From NCBI GenBank assembly GCA_034440635.1, contig JAOTON010001937.1:1116001-1180000 (forward strand): DNA of 64,000 bases, in the 5' to 3' direction. The stretch is from Lepas anatifera. Lineage: Eukaryota > Arthropoda > Thecostraca > Lepadidae. The position numbers were made by a program, and so were the translations under genes. Shown piece after piece: positions 11,189-52,009 of this stretch. Under the pieces are notes generated by a model, which worked only from the letters and a program-made list of their open reading frames with translations, was not told the DNA's origin and ran no database searches. Within the stretch, counting starts at the first letter, position 1; each line of letters begins with the position of its first letter.

Positions 11189-12708
11189 CTGAAGCTGCTC
11201 GGAGTTACCTTCGACAGGCTCCTGCATTTTGGCCCCCATACCCAACAACTCAAGAAATGCGTCCACCCTCGGGCAGCTCACCTGAGAAAACTCTCCGGGA
11301 GGTCCTGGGGCCTCGGCGATCGCCAGCTGCGAGCCGTTGCCAACGGGTATATTCGAGGGGCCTTGGAGCACGCGGCAGCAGCGTGGCTGCCAGCCACGGC
11401 CCGTACCCTCGTTGAGAACCTCGAGCGGGAAATGCGCGCGGCGGCCCGCATCGTCACCGGCTGCCCAAGCTCCACGCCGTGCCATGCTGTCATGGCGGAG
11501 GCCGGCATCCTCCCGGTTCGCGCGCGCCAGAAAATCCTCGCGACCAGGATGATCACCAAAGCACACTCGCTCCCGCCCGGGGACCCCTTTCGAGTGGTGG
11601 CTGAAACTACCCCCCCCGCGGTCGCGCCTGAAGGGGGTGACTGGCTGGCGGGAAATGGGACAGGCTGTGTGGAGAGACCTCGGTGTTGGCCCGCCCATCA
11701 GCCACTCTTGCCGAACGCACTCTCCCTGAGCGGGCGGGTCGTCATTTCAATCCCAGCCTGTACCTCTACCACCGGGCCCCCGGACGACCACCGAAAACGG
11801 ACAGCAGAACACCACTCGCGTCCTCCCCAGTGCGCGACGTGGGTCTGGACCGATGGATCAGCGACCGCCGGTACAGACAACGGAGGAGCTGGTACCTATC
11901 GTCTACCCAGATGACTCTCGCGAGGCTCCAGATGCCGCCGAAGTCTCTGCTCCAGCTTCCGGGCGGAGCTAGTGGCGCTACGCTCTGCCACGGCTCACCT
12001 GCTGGAGAACCCACGCCACCGCACGACCCCATCGTCATATGACCGACTCACATCCTGGCTGCACTGCGAGAGGGCCCATCCGCGCAGCGATCACCCCTGG
12101 GAGTAGCCATCTGGAAGGCCCTCACCGCCTTGGCCAGTGCCAACAGTCCGGTTTACCATCAGTGGGTCCCCTCACATTGCGGTATATCCGGCAACAACGC
12201 GGCGGACAATATCGCCAAGGAGGCAGTGCTCCTCAGTCAAGACAAAGTGCAACTGGACCTCTCGTCGGTCTACAGAGCCGCGGCCCGCAGAGCCCGCTCC
12301 CAGACCATCCGAAGCTGGCCCCCTGGCTGGTACGCCGACCTCATGCAGGGCAATTCGCCGCGCCCATCTACCGTACCTGACCGCGCCACCGCAGTGGACG
12401 TCTACCAGATCCGGGCGGGCCAATGGTCGGGCTCCAAACAATTCATGCACCGGATCGGACGAGCACCCACCCCCAACTGTGCCGGATGCAACGACCTCCT
12501 CTGCCCGGCGGCACGCTGCCTAGCGTGCACTGAAGAAGCAGACACACCGCGCCATGTGCTGATGGCGTGCCCGGCACTGATGGGGACCAGACTGCGACTG
12601 CTGGGGTCCATCTTTCCCAGCCGGGAGACGATCCGAGAGGACGACGTGATCGCGGCCCTCCTGGCCGCCCTCCGGGCCCTACAGAGCCCTCGGGCTACGC
12701 CGAGATGA
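11189..12708 (+). pseudogene. LINE ORF2, thumb to RNase H and C-terminal zinc motif
   Basis: This is the continuation of the ORF2 that stops at 5230. The thumb reads LLGVTFDRLLHFG, then SWGLGDRQLRAVANGYIRGA with EHAAAAWLPA. The RNase H domain follows with WTDGSATAG near 11850 and, in another frame from 12130, WVPSHCGISGNNAADNIAKE. The C-terminal motif CAGCNDLLCPAARCLACTEE precedes DTPRHVLMACPAL, and the frame ends at 12708. Two or more frameshifts interrupt the RNase H domain. The (CAA)n tail follows at 12724. Confidence 0.8.
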
Positions 12709-12739
12709 TCCGGCCGGAGGGAAGAACAACAACAACAAC

Positions 12740-13518
12740 GTTTGTCACAGTCGCACAAGAACTACAAATGACGGTTCAACATCGGAGGCTTTTGCTTTTT
12801 ACTCGGCTTGTGCTCTTAAATGGTCTCAGGTGTATCATGCAGTGTCTGCCACCTGACTTCAACACAGACATTTTAGTCGCCTGTTGTGCCTTTCTAAACA
12901 TACTTGTATGTGTATTTACAAATTCACGTCATAGCTAAAAACCTGGTATGCATCATAATACTGAGGGCACACATAACTAACACTGTTGGAAATGTGTTTA
13001 GAATCGCAGTGACAGAACGCATTACCATAATAGTCTGTGGTGACAGCATGGGGAACCTGTAGTTATTTGAACTTTGACAAATGGCGCTGGTTGATAAACC
13101 CTCTAGATAACCTTCAAAGAGTTCTGTCAATGTCATACAATAGCAACAGAACAGAGCAGAGCTAGCACGATAACAAACACCAAGTGAATTTTTTACAATT
13201 AGTTTAACATAATTAAACCTGACATAACCTTGTCTCAATTGAGCAAGCCGGCCTCCAGTGCACCTAACCCGCTGGTGGCACTTTCACCTTCACAGCTTCG
13301 CCACACACGGCCTCCTCAGGACTCAAATCTTTTCACTTCTCTCACATTCTGCCTTGACTCATAATAGTGTTATTTCCCATAATTTTGTGCACCTACAATT
13401 AATGTGAAAATAAAAAAACAAGCCATTACCAATAGCATCTTCTGCTGATGGCTGGGAACAGACAAACTTGTTATTTTAGTGTGTTTTAATATCTCATTCT
13501 GGTATGGAATCTGACATC
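12740..13518. other. Unassigned sequence
   Basis: AT-rich unique-looking sequence. A segment near 13205-13290 (cttgtctcaattgagcaagccggcc) resembles 18930-18975, so a short dispersed repeat is likely. I see no gene. Confidence 0.4.
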
Positions 13519-13522
13519 TTAG

Positions 13523-13971
13523 AGGGAAGGTGGCACCTTCACAACGTGATTTTAACTAAGATAGCCAAATTGTAAAGCAGGTCGGAAAACCCGGTACTCC
13601 ATATTTCATTTGTCTTGAAACTCGATATTTTCATAGAAAAAAGCTCAAACCTACCTGACACCATCCCCCCCCATCAGCCCGTTGCCGGGCGGCCAGTGTT
13701 GTGAGCTGCTGGTGTGACAACATATGCTGACGTCACAATGAGCATCAGCCAATCAGAGCCCTTGAAGTGTTTCAAGTAAGGTAGTGGTTGCCAGATCGTG
13801 ACATCATCCACAGGTGGATATTTATTTCTTTTCTAGAGGAGTATTTTTAAAAACAAAATATTGAGCCAATTGTACATTTTGAGAGACATCATGAGTGGTT
13901 TCATTATTTTTGGCTAAAAGTATGCCTAGCTTCACTAAATTCCAGGATTCAACCAAGGTGCCACATTCCCT
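13523..13971 (+). mobile_element. TTAA MITE family 2, copy A
   Basis: Terminal inverted repeats read agggaaggtggcacctt on the left and aaggtgccacattccct on the right. The flanks are TTAG and TTGA, worn versions of the TTAA seen around the two other copies (23980-24426 and 41270-41740). The length is 449 bp. There is no coding capacity, so it is a non-autonomous element of the piggyBac or Kolobok type, both of which duplicate TTAA. Confidence 0.75.
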
Positions 13972-14035
13972 TTGATCAAATCATTGAACGATTATCTGCA
14001 TTATCTTGGTGGTGGTTGGTTGCCATTGTGGTGAG

Positions 14036-15188
14036 CCAGTATGCAAAGTATGACATTTTCAATGAGATCTCGTCAGTGCCAGTGCCCTTAGCGACAGGAG
14101 AGTGATGTGAATTCTATCAACCTGGTGTGAATTTGTGAGACTGGTGCGAGGTAAGTGACACCAAAAACCAAACATTTAATGGCTGAATGGTTATAAAGGC
14201 ACAGGAGGGCGCCTCATAAAAACCCTTAAAGGGAGATACGCGAAAAATTATTATTGTGGCTTCTTGCTATTTGAAAAATCCTGATAACGAAACTATCAAT
14301 TATTTTTGTATCTTCAGCAAAATTTTGGGAGGCCACTCACTTATTATCGAAATAGGTTAACAGTTTCAATAAAATGCCCATCACTTACCCATGCCCATAC
14401 CCATCACTTACTTTTCAAAAACTATTTAAAGTTGAAAAGTAATGTTTTTTATAATACAAATGTCTGTTCTCCTGTATTTGTATTTGAATTAATTTTAAAA
14501 AGCTTTTAAAAATTACAAAATGAATTAGTTTGCCCTAGAAACGGAAAAAACATAACTACTCAAGTCTTAAGCGGTTTCGTTCCTCGGGTCTTGAGTCATT
14601 TTCTGCTTCAGCCCCAGGATAACGAAACTTTTGCGTCAGATAGGTCACGTGACCCCGGTTTGAGAATTCCTAGGCTTCTGATTGGTTAATTGTGATTTCT
14701 TTTAAGCCCTATATTTCTGTTTCAAAAGAGTTTTGGAATGTTGTTTTTCTAAAGTAATTTCTTCTATAGAAGTCCAAAGTTCTACATCACTATTTAGGAT
14801 AGATATGACCTAATTCTTATAGAAATTGATAGCCTTAGCCGTGTGTACGTCATATACATCGATATGAGGTGTACCGGTAAAGTCGTCTAGAAATGTTGAC
14901 TTTGAGAGCGATTTTAAGGCATTTGCAGGCCGAATTCGCAAAAATGAGAATGGGACTTCTGAAACAACTTTTTGTAACCTTTTCATATAGCCAATAAAAA
15001 TTGTTTCGCGTATCTCCCTTTAACTAACAACAAAAAAGAGAGGTAGCATTGCATTGTGTGGGTAGGAATGGATGAGTTTTTCTCACTGGTATATGGCAGA
15101 TTGGTGCAAATTTTTGGTGGCTGGCAGTGCGAGAAATTTAGATGGCTGGTGCGACTCATCTGGCCTGCTGCCATATTTTGCATACTGG
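14036..15188 (+). mobile_element. hAT-like MITE, copy 1, carrying a nested TTAA MITE
   Basis: The ends read ccagtatgcaaagtatgac and gccatattttgcatactgg, an inverted pair shared with copies at 15214-15575 and 18487-18835. Flanking 8-mers gtggtgag (14028-14035) and gtgttgag (15189-15196) differ at one base, consistent with an old 8-bp target duplication as made by hAT elements. Without the nested 790-bp element the copy is about 360 bp. No coding sequence is present. Confidence 0.75.
14230..15019 (+). mobile_element. TTAA MITE family 1, copy 1, nested
   Basis: The ends agggagatacgcgaaa and ttcgcgtatctccct are inverted repeats. TTAA flanks both sides (14226-14229 and 15020-15023). The element sits inside the hAT-like MITE copy 1, and two other copies of that host show the unfilled site: tcaa at 15406 and ttaa at 18651. 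It is 790 bp with no transposase. A second copy lies in the opposite direction at 42600-43327. Confidence 0.85.
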
Positions 15189-15213
15189 GTGTTGAGTGTG
15201 ATAAAGGAGTATT

Positions 15214-15575
15214 CCAGTGTGCAAAGTATGACATTTTTGATGAGATCTTGTCAGTGTGAGTGCCCTTGGAGACAGGAAAGAGTGGTGGAAATTTTATCAA
15301 CCTGGTGCAATTTAAGAGATTGATACCAGAAAGGTAACACTGAAAACCAAACAAGTAATGGCTAAATGGCCTTAAAGACACAGGCGGGTTCCTTATAAAA
15401 AGTCCTCAACTAACTAACTAATAAGAGAAGTAGCATTGCATCGTGTGGGTAGAGATGAGTGTGTTTTTCTCCCTGGTATATGGCAGATTGTTGCAAATTT
15501 TTGGTGGCTGGCGATGTGAGAATTTTAGATAGCTGGTGCGACTCTACTGGCCTGCTGCCATATTTTGCAGACTGG
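15214..15575 (+). mobile_element. hAT-like MITE, copy 2
   Basis: The ends are ccagtgtgcaaagtatgac and gccatattttgcagactgg. Flanking 8-mers ggagtatt and ggagcatt match at seven of eight bases. The copy begins only 25 bp after the end of copy 1, in the same direction. It keeps the uninterrupted site into which the TTAA element jumped in copy 1. Confidence 0.75.
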
Positions 15576-15935
15576 GGAGCATTGGTGTGGTAAGATAAGT
15601 GGTAAATTCTATAAGAAAAATTGTAGCAAAGCCATTTGCTAAATTCATCCTCCACACATAAGAAAATGATAGTTAATTGTCCTTAGAAGGTGGTTCATAA
15701 ATACCTACCCAATAGTTAATTTAAACCCTTTTTAATTAGGGCCCAAGCAAATCACTACAAACAGTACAAGTATATGAAAAACTGAACAAATTCCTATCTC
15801 TGGCATTGCAATATGCATTTAGAGTGGTTAAACTTCTAAATACCTATAACTATCTGAAAAACTACACAACAATAAATAATATCACCTCTAATGAACCACA
15901 CTGCTGTGCAGCGCCGACCACCCCCACCACCAAAA

Positions 15936-16240
15936 CCCTGTTCCAGCTGTCAGCACAGTTTTGTCAGCAGGACCTCTAACTTCTCCTCCAGAAAAGTAAC
16001 ATCAGCGCCATAATCGCCTCTTGTTTGTGCTAAGCAATGGGAAGTCAAACCTTTACACCATTAAAAAATATTAGACTGCCACTTCGTGCACTTACTATTT
16101 TTCATCAGCGCAAACAGCAGGCCGTCAGCCCGTAAAGCCTCTAGAACTAGTTTCCGGGGAGGGGCTACAGTCCTGTGACGTAGGCGCAACACAGCCAGCT
16201 GATTGGTGCTGACAAGACTCTGCTGACAGCTGGAACAGGG
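15936..16240. mobile_element. Inverted-repeat element, 305 bp
   Basis: The left end ccctgttccagctgtcagca and the right end tgctgacagctggaacaggg are inverted copies; similarity extends about 33 bp inward. The interior has no reading frame of note. I found no convincing target duplication, so the superfamily stays open. Confidence 0.6.
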
Positions 16241-17837
16241 CTCAAGACAAGTCGAGGTAAATGTGTCTTTTAGGGGGCCTTGGGTAAAGGTATCTTAATG
16301 GGCTGCTGGTCGGCGCTCCTGGGGCTTCTTCTCGGTGCTGCTGTTGTGTTGCGGCCGCAAGATACATACAGGGCCTTGATACATACACTCAAGACCCTAA
16401 AAGTTACACTGTAGAGGTGGGACTTTTTGGAAAAGCTGGTCCCGGTCCCAGTCCCAGTCCTGGCCAACATTACTTGGTCCCGGCAAGGGAGGATGTGGTC
16501 CTGGCAGCATATTTCCCCACTTATTGGCTTTTAAACATAATAATTTCTTGTGGATTAAGAGCCAAATATATTAAGAAAATTCATATCATCAGTACATAAG
16601 TGAATCAACATAAAGTATGAACCATAGCTTCAGGAAATCCTTACCTACTATCATGAAAAATGGCTACAATTATCTAACAATGCTGAGGAAACATTTGCAT
16701 GTTAAACCCTCAAAGGTAAGAAACTATACATCGATACCTTACCTTACCTACCTAATACAAATTTACGCAGTATCACACCTCCCTTCTGCCCATCCATAAA
16801 CATTCAATCAATCAGCATATCTGAGTTTTATGAAGGTCAGGACACAAATACCTGCAAGAGCCTTAAGATCAAATCACCAAAGCACAGGAGCAATTTGACA
16901 GATCACTTTTACAGTTGGCATGTGACTTAACGACTGTTTTTGACTGTATAAGAAGAATTATGCGAGTTGACACGCTGGATGAAGGAACCGACAATTAATA
17001 TTTTACATACCTAGGTAGTTCTTCAAAAACAATTAAGTACCTATGCCCACCTTCCTCCTTTCCTTCTTCCCCAACACCCCACACCAAAAATGTCGTCCAT
17101 GCCAGGGGGTGGACATGAGATACTTCTCTAGAATTCTGGGGGTTTTTAAGGTTCCATTTCTGGTTCTAACAGTTTTTGGCAGCAAAATTTAACATGTAAT
17201 TCCACTGTTTGCAGGGGTTTGGGGCACGGGCCAGTGGGAAAAGGTAAGTGGTGCTTAAGGGTATATTTTTATTTTTTGGTATGAAAAATTGATCAGGCTA
17301 TCTTCTGGGTGCAGTTTTTAGCCTCTAAAGTGCTTTTATAACAACGAAAATCCACGATGAACTTCATGCTAATTCCCTTAGAATTCTGTTTCAAACGTTT
17401 CGATAACCCAATCAAAATACTGTATTCTACCTTATGCTAGCAAAATCAAAATGATCTTGAACAAAAACCTTCAAAATACTACCATATCCTCAATGTGCTG
17501 CCAAATCAGGCAGTCAGCTGGCTGTCATGTCCGAACCGTATCTATAGGAACCGTGGTACCATCCCTGGTACCATCAAGATACATTTACTACCATCCCCTT
17601 CGTTGGTTGGGAAGTAATAAAGGCGAATCAATCAAGCAAGTACCTTGAGCAAGCAAGGCCCAAGAAGAAGATAGGAAGGAAGCAAACAACACAATATAAC
17701 CTTTAGTTAGAAAGAAAGTCTTATTGCCTTGGACTGGTAAACTAGTGTCCATTGCTTCGGGTCGCCCGGATTTCCCAGGAAACAGTCGGCTCCCTTTACT
17801 TGTTAGCTACCCTTTTTTCGTACATATTCATTTTATA
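16241..17837. other. Upstream region and probable 5' UTR of NCLN
   Basis: No gene is seen before the NCLN start. The last 150 bases before 17838 are the likely 5' UTR. No TATA box, initiator or CpG-rich promoter could be placed with confidence. A self-complementary gtggtaccatccctggtacc lies at 17552-17571. Confidence 0.3.
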
Positions 17838-47532
<29,695 letters not shown>

Positions 47533-47857
47533 CAGCCGCCCCGTGCCAGCTCTGTTCAGCGACATTTGCCGAGTTCAACTGTGTCTGCCACTGCCGTTGG
47601 CCGTCAATGTTCGAGAGCGTCCTTCTCGTGGTGCAGAACGTTAGGTGCGCTACTTCTGGGTGATGATATTGGCCAAACGCGGTGAGCTTGATTTGGGTTG
47701 TTTTTGTTTGGAATGACTGCGATTGCCTTAGTTATTTTTTCTTTTAGCCTGGTTTTTTAACGGAAGCTCTCCACTATTGTTTACTGTTCAATGCATTATT
47801 TTAGCGTGAGAAAACTTATCGGGCTTTCCAGGAAGAGGACCCTAGAATGTCTAAAAT

Positions 47858-48220
47858 TTAAATCCCAATCGCTTCTGGTGATGTGAGTTGGAGATGGGTG
47901 GTGAACGGAGAACACCACCGACCACCAGTCATCCTAGCTTCGCCAGCTGTCCACCGATGAGTGAAGTCAACCCCAGTGGTGCTCAGCAGCAAGTGTGTGA
48001 CGAGGCTGGAGCGTCTTGCCGTTTGCAGCGTCAATGAGTAGAGGCCCATCCGCACCTGGCCGAATCCGCCACAAAATCCGCCGAGGTATATGTCAACGGG
48101 CAATCTGCTGCTGCCTTGTAACGCGGGCTGGGAGAACTGTTCAGGTTGCGCCAGGTGCGGGTGAGCCATGAGTGGTGCGACTACCCGCCAACGGATTTGT
48201 CGGCAGTGACCTTCAGCCAA
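47858..48220 (-). CDS. Possible exon or ORF, unknown protein
   Basis: A 120-codon - strand frame has a protein-like central part (SRLPVDIYLGGFCGGFGQVR, then MGLYSLTLQTARRSSLVTHL, then TTGVDFTHRWTAGEARM). Composition is balanced and GC-rich compared with the surrounding AT-rich DNA. I do not recognise the family. An ag-like acceptor (cgcgttacaag) occurs near its 5' part on the - strand. It could be an exon of a neighbouring gene, part of a mobile element, or chance. Confidence 0.3.
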   Translation of the reverse strand: MAEGHCRQIRWRVVAPLMAHPHLAQPEQFSQPALQGSSRLPVDIYLGGFCGGFGQVRMGLYSLTLQTARRSSLVTHLLLSTTGVDFTHRWTAGEARMTGGRWCSPFTTHLQLTSPEAIGI

Positions 48221-49804
48221 CAGGGCTCATCATCATATACTCCAGTCAGCGTGCTCGTGTGAAGATAGGATCAGGTAATGTTTGTCATCACCGCTTTTCG
48301 GGTCAGTTAGCAATATGGCGTGGACGTCGTGTCCCGTTCAGTCGGTGAACGTGCGGCCAACAGGCCCTGAGTGCCGTGTGGTAGCTGACCAGGACATTAT
48401 ACCCCAATGGATTGAACGTCCGGTTTGAATGAAGAGGCGGGGCAGGGTCGCCGCTGGCTCTGGATCGGGAAATAGCGATGGCGCTCTTTCCCTAGATTTA
48501 GCATGACATGCCGTATATGGATACCACGCTGCGATCACATCTCCAGCATCCGATGACTAACGGACTGTCAATCTTTCACCTCCCACTGAGCAACAAACGC
48601 ACAACATTGACTAAAGCCTTTCACCTTTGGGCTCATTGCCTCAAACTTCCCAATTTGGCATACATAAATCATGGCAAAAACAAATTAGTGGGCCAGGGTC
48701 GCTGTTCTGATGTTAGCGCCCATGCATGTGCAATTGTCATCTTACTTTATGACTTATGATGCGTTCTGTACAGTCTGTTGGAAAGTATCGTTCACTTCCA
48801 GGGGTGTCCAACCAGGCGAGCATATGCAGTTTGGGAACCACACGTCTGAGGGCGTGGCGTGTTCGGCTGGTCGACCTCCACAGTGGTCAGCGGGCCGGGC
48901 CAACGAGGCTGGGTCAGCCGGGGAGGGTGGGGTGACCCAACGCTTTCACTTTCAGCAGTGGAAATTCCTGTATTTGAGCCTCCCCGGCCGAAAGGCGAAG
49001 CACCATGATGGTATTTACTCGGTTCTGCTACGGTGGGCCAGCAAGTATCCCTACCCAGTATTGAGAGCTGAACGCCAAACGCCATTGGACGCAGGACTTT
49101 GTGTATAAGCGTGGCATTACTGCCAAGAGGCGGGTGGGGGGGGGCGAGATCACATTGCCAGAAAGTTGGTGGAAGAGGGGGATAACGTGGTAGTGTCGAG
49201 GGTGCAGCAAAGGCAATTCCAGGATTTCTTATGGGTGTGCACATAATCAAAAGCGACTCGGAATTCGAGCCAGAAGGAGGGTGCACCAAAACCTATGGTG
49301 GAGGGTGCTCATTTGCATCCCGAGGGAAAAGAGTAAGCGGGTGACAAAACGAAAGGTTGTGATGGCGCCTTCGACATTTTAGGGGAAGCCGTGATCATTT
49401 CAAGGGTGCTGAGGCTCGATCTTGGGAAGAGAGTAAGCGCCCTCTCTTGCCTGCCCTGGATTCGCCCATGAGGTGCAAGGGGATGCAGGACAAAAACCAA
49501 TGACTGATGACCCAGCACCTCAAAAATGATCGGCCGTTTGACAATTTGCAGCACCATCTTGCCCATGATAAGGACGTGACATGGTTACAGCAGATTGGTT
49601 TATCTCAAATGTTACCGAAAAATCGATTTCACTAATATTCCGGGGTGCCAGTATTTTTCTTGAAATTACTTTCCGGCCCACTCGAGCGTTCAGCGCCAGA
49701 TTCGTTCACCGCGAGTGACCTCGATCCGTCGGAGGTGCCGGCAGGAAAGTCACATGATCTCCAAACGGGTCGTCTGTCCGGACTGGTGGGGCGGCGCCAG
49801 GGTG
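48221..49804. other. Intergenic sequence, unassigned
   Basis: No gene was recognised. Short frames occur on both strands without known motifs. Confidence 0.4.
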
Positions 49805-49885
49805 CGGGGTGGTGGTTAGTGGGTAGAACGTTTCAGCTCTTTTACAGAACATGCTGGTTCGAACCCGGGTTGGCTCTGCATAGTT
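49805..49885 (+). mobile_element. tRNA-derived SINE head
   Basis: An A-box-like tggttagtgggtagaacg (49829 on) and a good B box, ggttcgaaccc (49855 on), are spaced as in a tRNA gene. The acceptor stem does not pair well and no clean anticodon arm is formed, so a SINE head or tRNA pseudogene is more likely than a tRNA. Confidence 0.55.
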
Positions 49886-50430
49886 TGTCAGTTTTGGTTT
49901 TAAACCGAATGCTGATGCCAACCTGTCAAATGATTCTTCTAGGAGCAAACATTTTCAGCTTTCCACACATTATCATGTGATCATCCTGCGCTTGAACGGT
50001 GTTAGCTTAGGCTGCAGGCTAAGTCCCTTGCTCTATTTTCGTTCAGAATTACACGTTTGAACGTGTGATACTGAATGTATGTGTTCGAAACCACTGAACA
50101 GTTACCAATGATGTCATTAGCTGTATATACTTAAATATGATGATAACCGTGCTTTTTAGTACACCTAACTAATGTTGAAACACAAGGAGTAAAGGTATAC
50201 CTTTTGAAATTAGCACGTCATTTTCTGTTATTGAAGGACAGGTAAATCCATGATTTCCCTTCGAACATTTTATATAGTATTTCACCTGTGCTATAAGAAG
50301 CTGGAAAATAGTTATATAGTGTAGAATTCAAAGCTCCCTTTGGGATAATTTTTAAATAGATAAGGATGATAATTAACGTTATTGTCTCAGCTAAGCTAAA
50401 AGATAAGTGGTAAATGTAATAAAATGTATG
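49886..50430. other. AT-rich sequence, unassigned
   Basis: No gene or repeat recognised; AT-rich. Confidence 0.4.
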
Positions 50431-50434
50431 TTAA

Positions 50435-51241
50435 CACGCGCATTAGTATGTTAACACGCCCAGGCACAGCGCCGCCGTACCTGGGATATCTTTTCTCTGA
50501 TTATGTCTACAACTTTAGGAAAAATTTTAAGCTTGAGTCATGTCAGGTCACTTCACCAGTGATGGTCAAGTGACCTTACCTAAAAAAGTTTAGGATAGAA
50601 TAGTCAGAACAAGGTGAACGTATCCGATTGAAACTCATATCACATAATGGGCCCACCGGGTTCTACAAAATATATTCCCAATATATCGATATATTTTCCC
50701 AATATATAAATGACCTAAGGTCAGGTAGGAGCCATGATCTCTCCATTGGAAATACATGGAAGAAAATAATTTAAACTGAAAAACTTAGTAATGGATGGTG
50801 TTACAGCATATATTTCAACGCCATTAGGTTTTCCTCATCCTTGCAGTTCTATTGGTGTGTATTTTGGCCTAATTTGACCTCGACCTGACCTCAGATGAGG
50901 TCAACTATTATATTTGCCCTGATTTGATTTAGTAGTGTCATATTATTTAGTATCGGTTTGGCTTGCTGCGAGGATTACTATGGTCTAGATTGTTTTCCTC
51001 TAGCTTTTCTATTTCTGATGTATGTAACTGAAAAATCTTCATCAACATGTAATCCCTATGTTGGTATGCCTTGACCTTTAGTGACCTTAAATGTGGCTTG
51101 ACAAAGAGGGTTTCAAATATTTTCTATAGATTCGGATGAGCTATCCAAAGCTTTTTCCTTTGTTTTGCTATCTAGCATGGTTTTCGATATCTTGGGGGGA
51201 ACGTCAAAGCGAAGGTGGCTCAGACCCTGTCAATGCGCGTG
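50435..51241 (+). mobile_element. AGGTCA-rich TTAA element, family E, complete copy 3
   Basis: The ends cacgcgcatt and aatgcgcgtg are perfect 10-bp inverted repeats. TTAA flanks both sides (50431-50434 and 51242-51245). The length is 807 bp. Half-site motifs (aggtca, tgacct) recur through the interior, and no transposase frame is present. A second ttaacacgc lies just inside the left end. Confidence 0.85.
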
Positions 51242-51245
51242 TTAA

Positions 51246-52009
51246 ATAGACCAAACAGTGTTGCAACGAAGCTCAAAAATGTAATAAAGCGGAGACAGGG
51301 AGAAATTTAAACATATTTGATTATTTGTATCGCCACAATTGTTCAAATCTAATCCGAACACTTCAAAATGATATGCGAAGGCTACACATCTCATCATGCT
51401 ATTATAAAATGAACACAACCATGCTAGATCTGGAGGAGACCGCGCAGAAATCTATGGCAATATTCTCAAGACAATCTTATCAATCAAGGTCATGTTATTA
51501 GTATCAAAACACGCATAATTTCTGATTTCCATTCAATTTCCCATCCCATGCCGACTTCGAGCTTTGCGGGGCCGCATACGCGGTACCAGGTATAATTTTG
51601 TGGGTGGTCATGTCGCAGCGTTCGTCTTCAGCACATCAGGATTAGCTGCTTCCCTCTTTTGGACCAAAGACTACATCACAGCATGTTTTTATGGCACTAA
51701 AAGGGCAATAACGTCAGTAAAATAATAGAAATCCGGAAAATACGACCGGATTCCACTTAAAAGCCAGCCGGATTTCAGATTTCGGCAAAATGGTACCTAA
51801 ATCCGGCCGCATAATCCGCCTGGAAATCCAGTGCACATAGGCGTAGGAACCGGGGGGCTAGGGGGCCACTGGCCCTTCCACTTTTCTGTGGGGCCCCACA
51901 ATGGATATGGAAATATCAGTAAATGTAGTATAAAACGCTGCGCTCCATGGATTTCGTCATGCGGCTCTGACAAGAAACCCAAACGAACCCTGTGGCTTGC
52001 CCTGGAAAC
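51246..52009. other. Unassigned sequence with a worn transposon end
   Basis: A cataggcgtaggaaccgggg motif at 51836 resembles common DNA-transposon ends of the form catnggcgnatcc. Otherwise unassigned. Confidence 0.35.

Larger units (their letters stand above)
4071..12739 (+). mobile_element. 5'-truncated RNase H LINE, split by a nested insertion
   Basis: This + strand non-LTR retrotransposon begins inside ORF2, just upstream of the reverse transcriptase, at the BEL gag boundary. It ends at a (CAA)n tail at 12724-12739. It is interrupted from 5231 to 11188. The left part stops at ctgaagctgct (5220-5230) and the right part restarts with the same 11 bases (11189-11199). Protein homology is continuous across the gap: the RT thumb motif LKLL continues as LLGVTFDRLLHFG. 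It belongs with the I/R1-type LINEs that carry an RNase H domain. No clear target duplication pairs the BEL side with the tail side, so its own outer boundary is less certain. Confidence 0.8.

Noticed and set aside
5231..12739. Head-to-head LINEs produced by twin priming
   Set aside because: The two strands overlap in content (both hold RNase H) and the 11-bp duplication shows one LINE inserted into the other.
49805..49885. Functional tRNA gene
   Set aside because: A and B boxes are present but the acceptor stem does not pair and no clear anticodon arm forms; treated as a SINE head.
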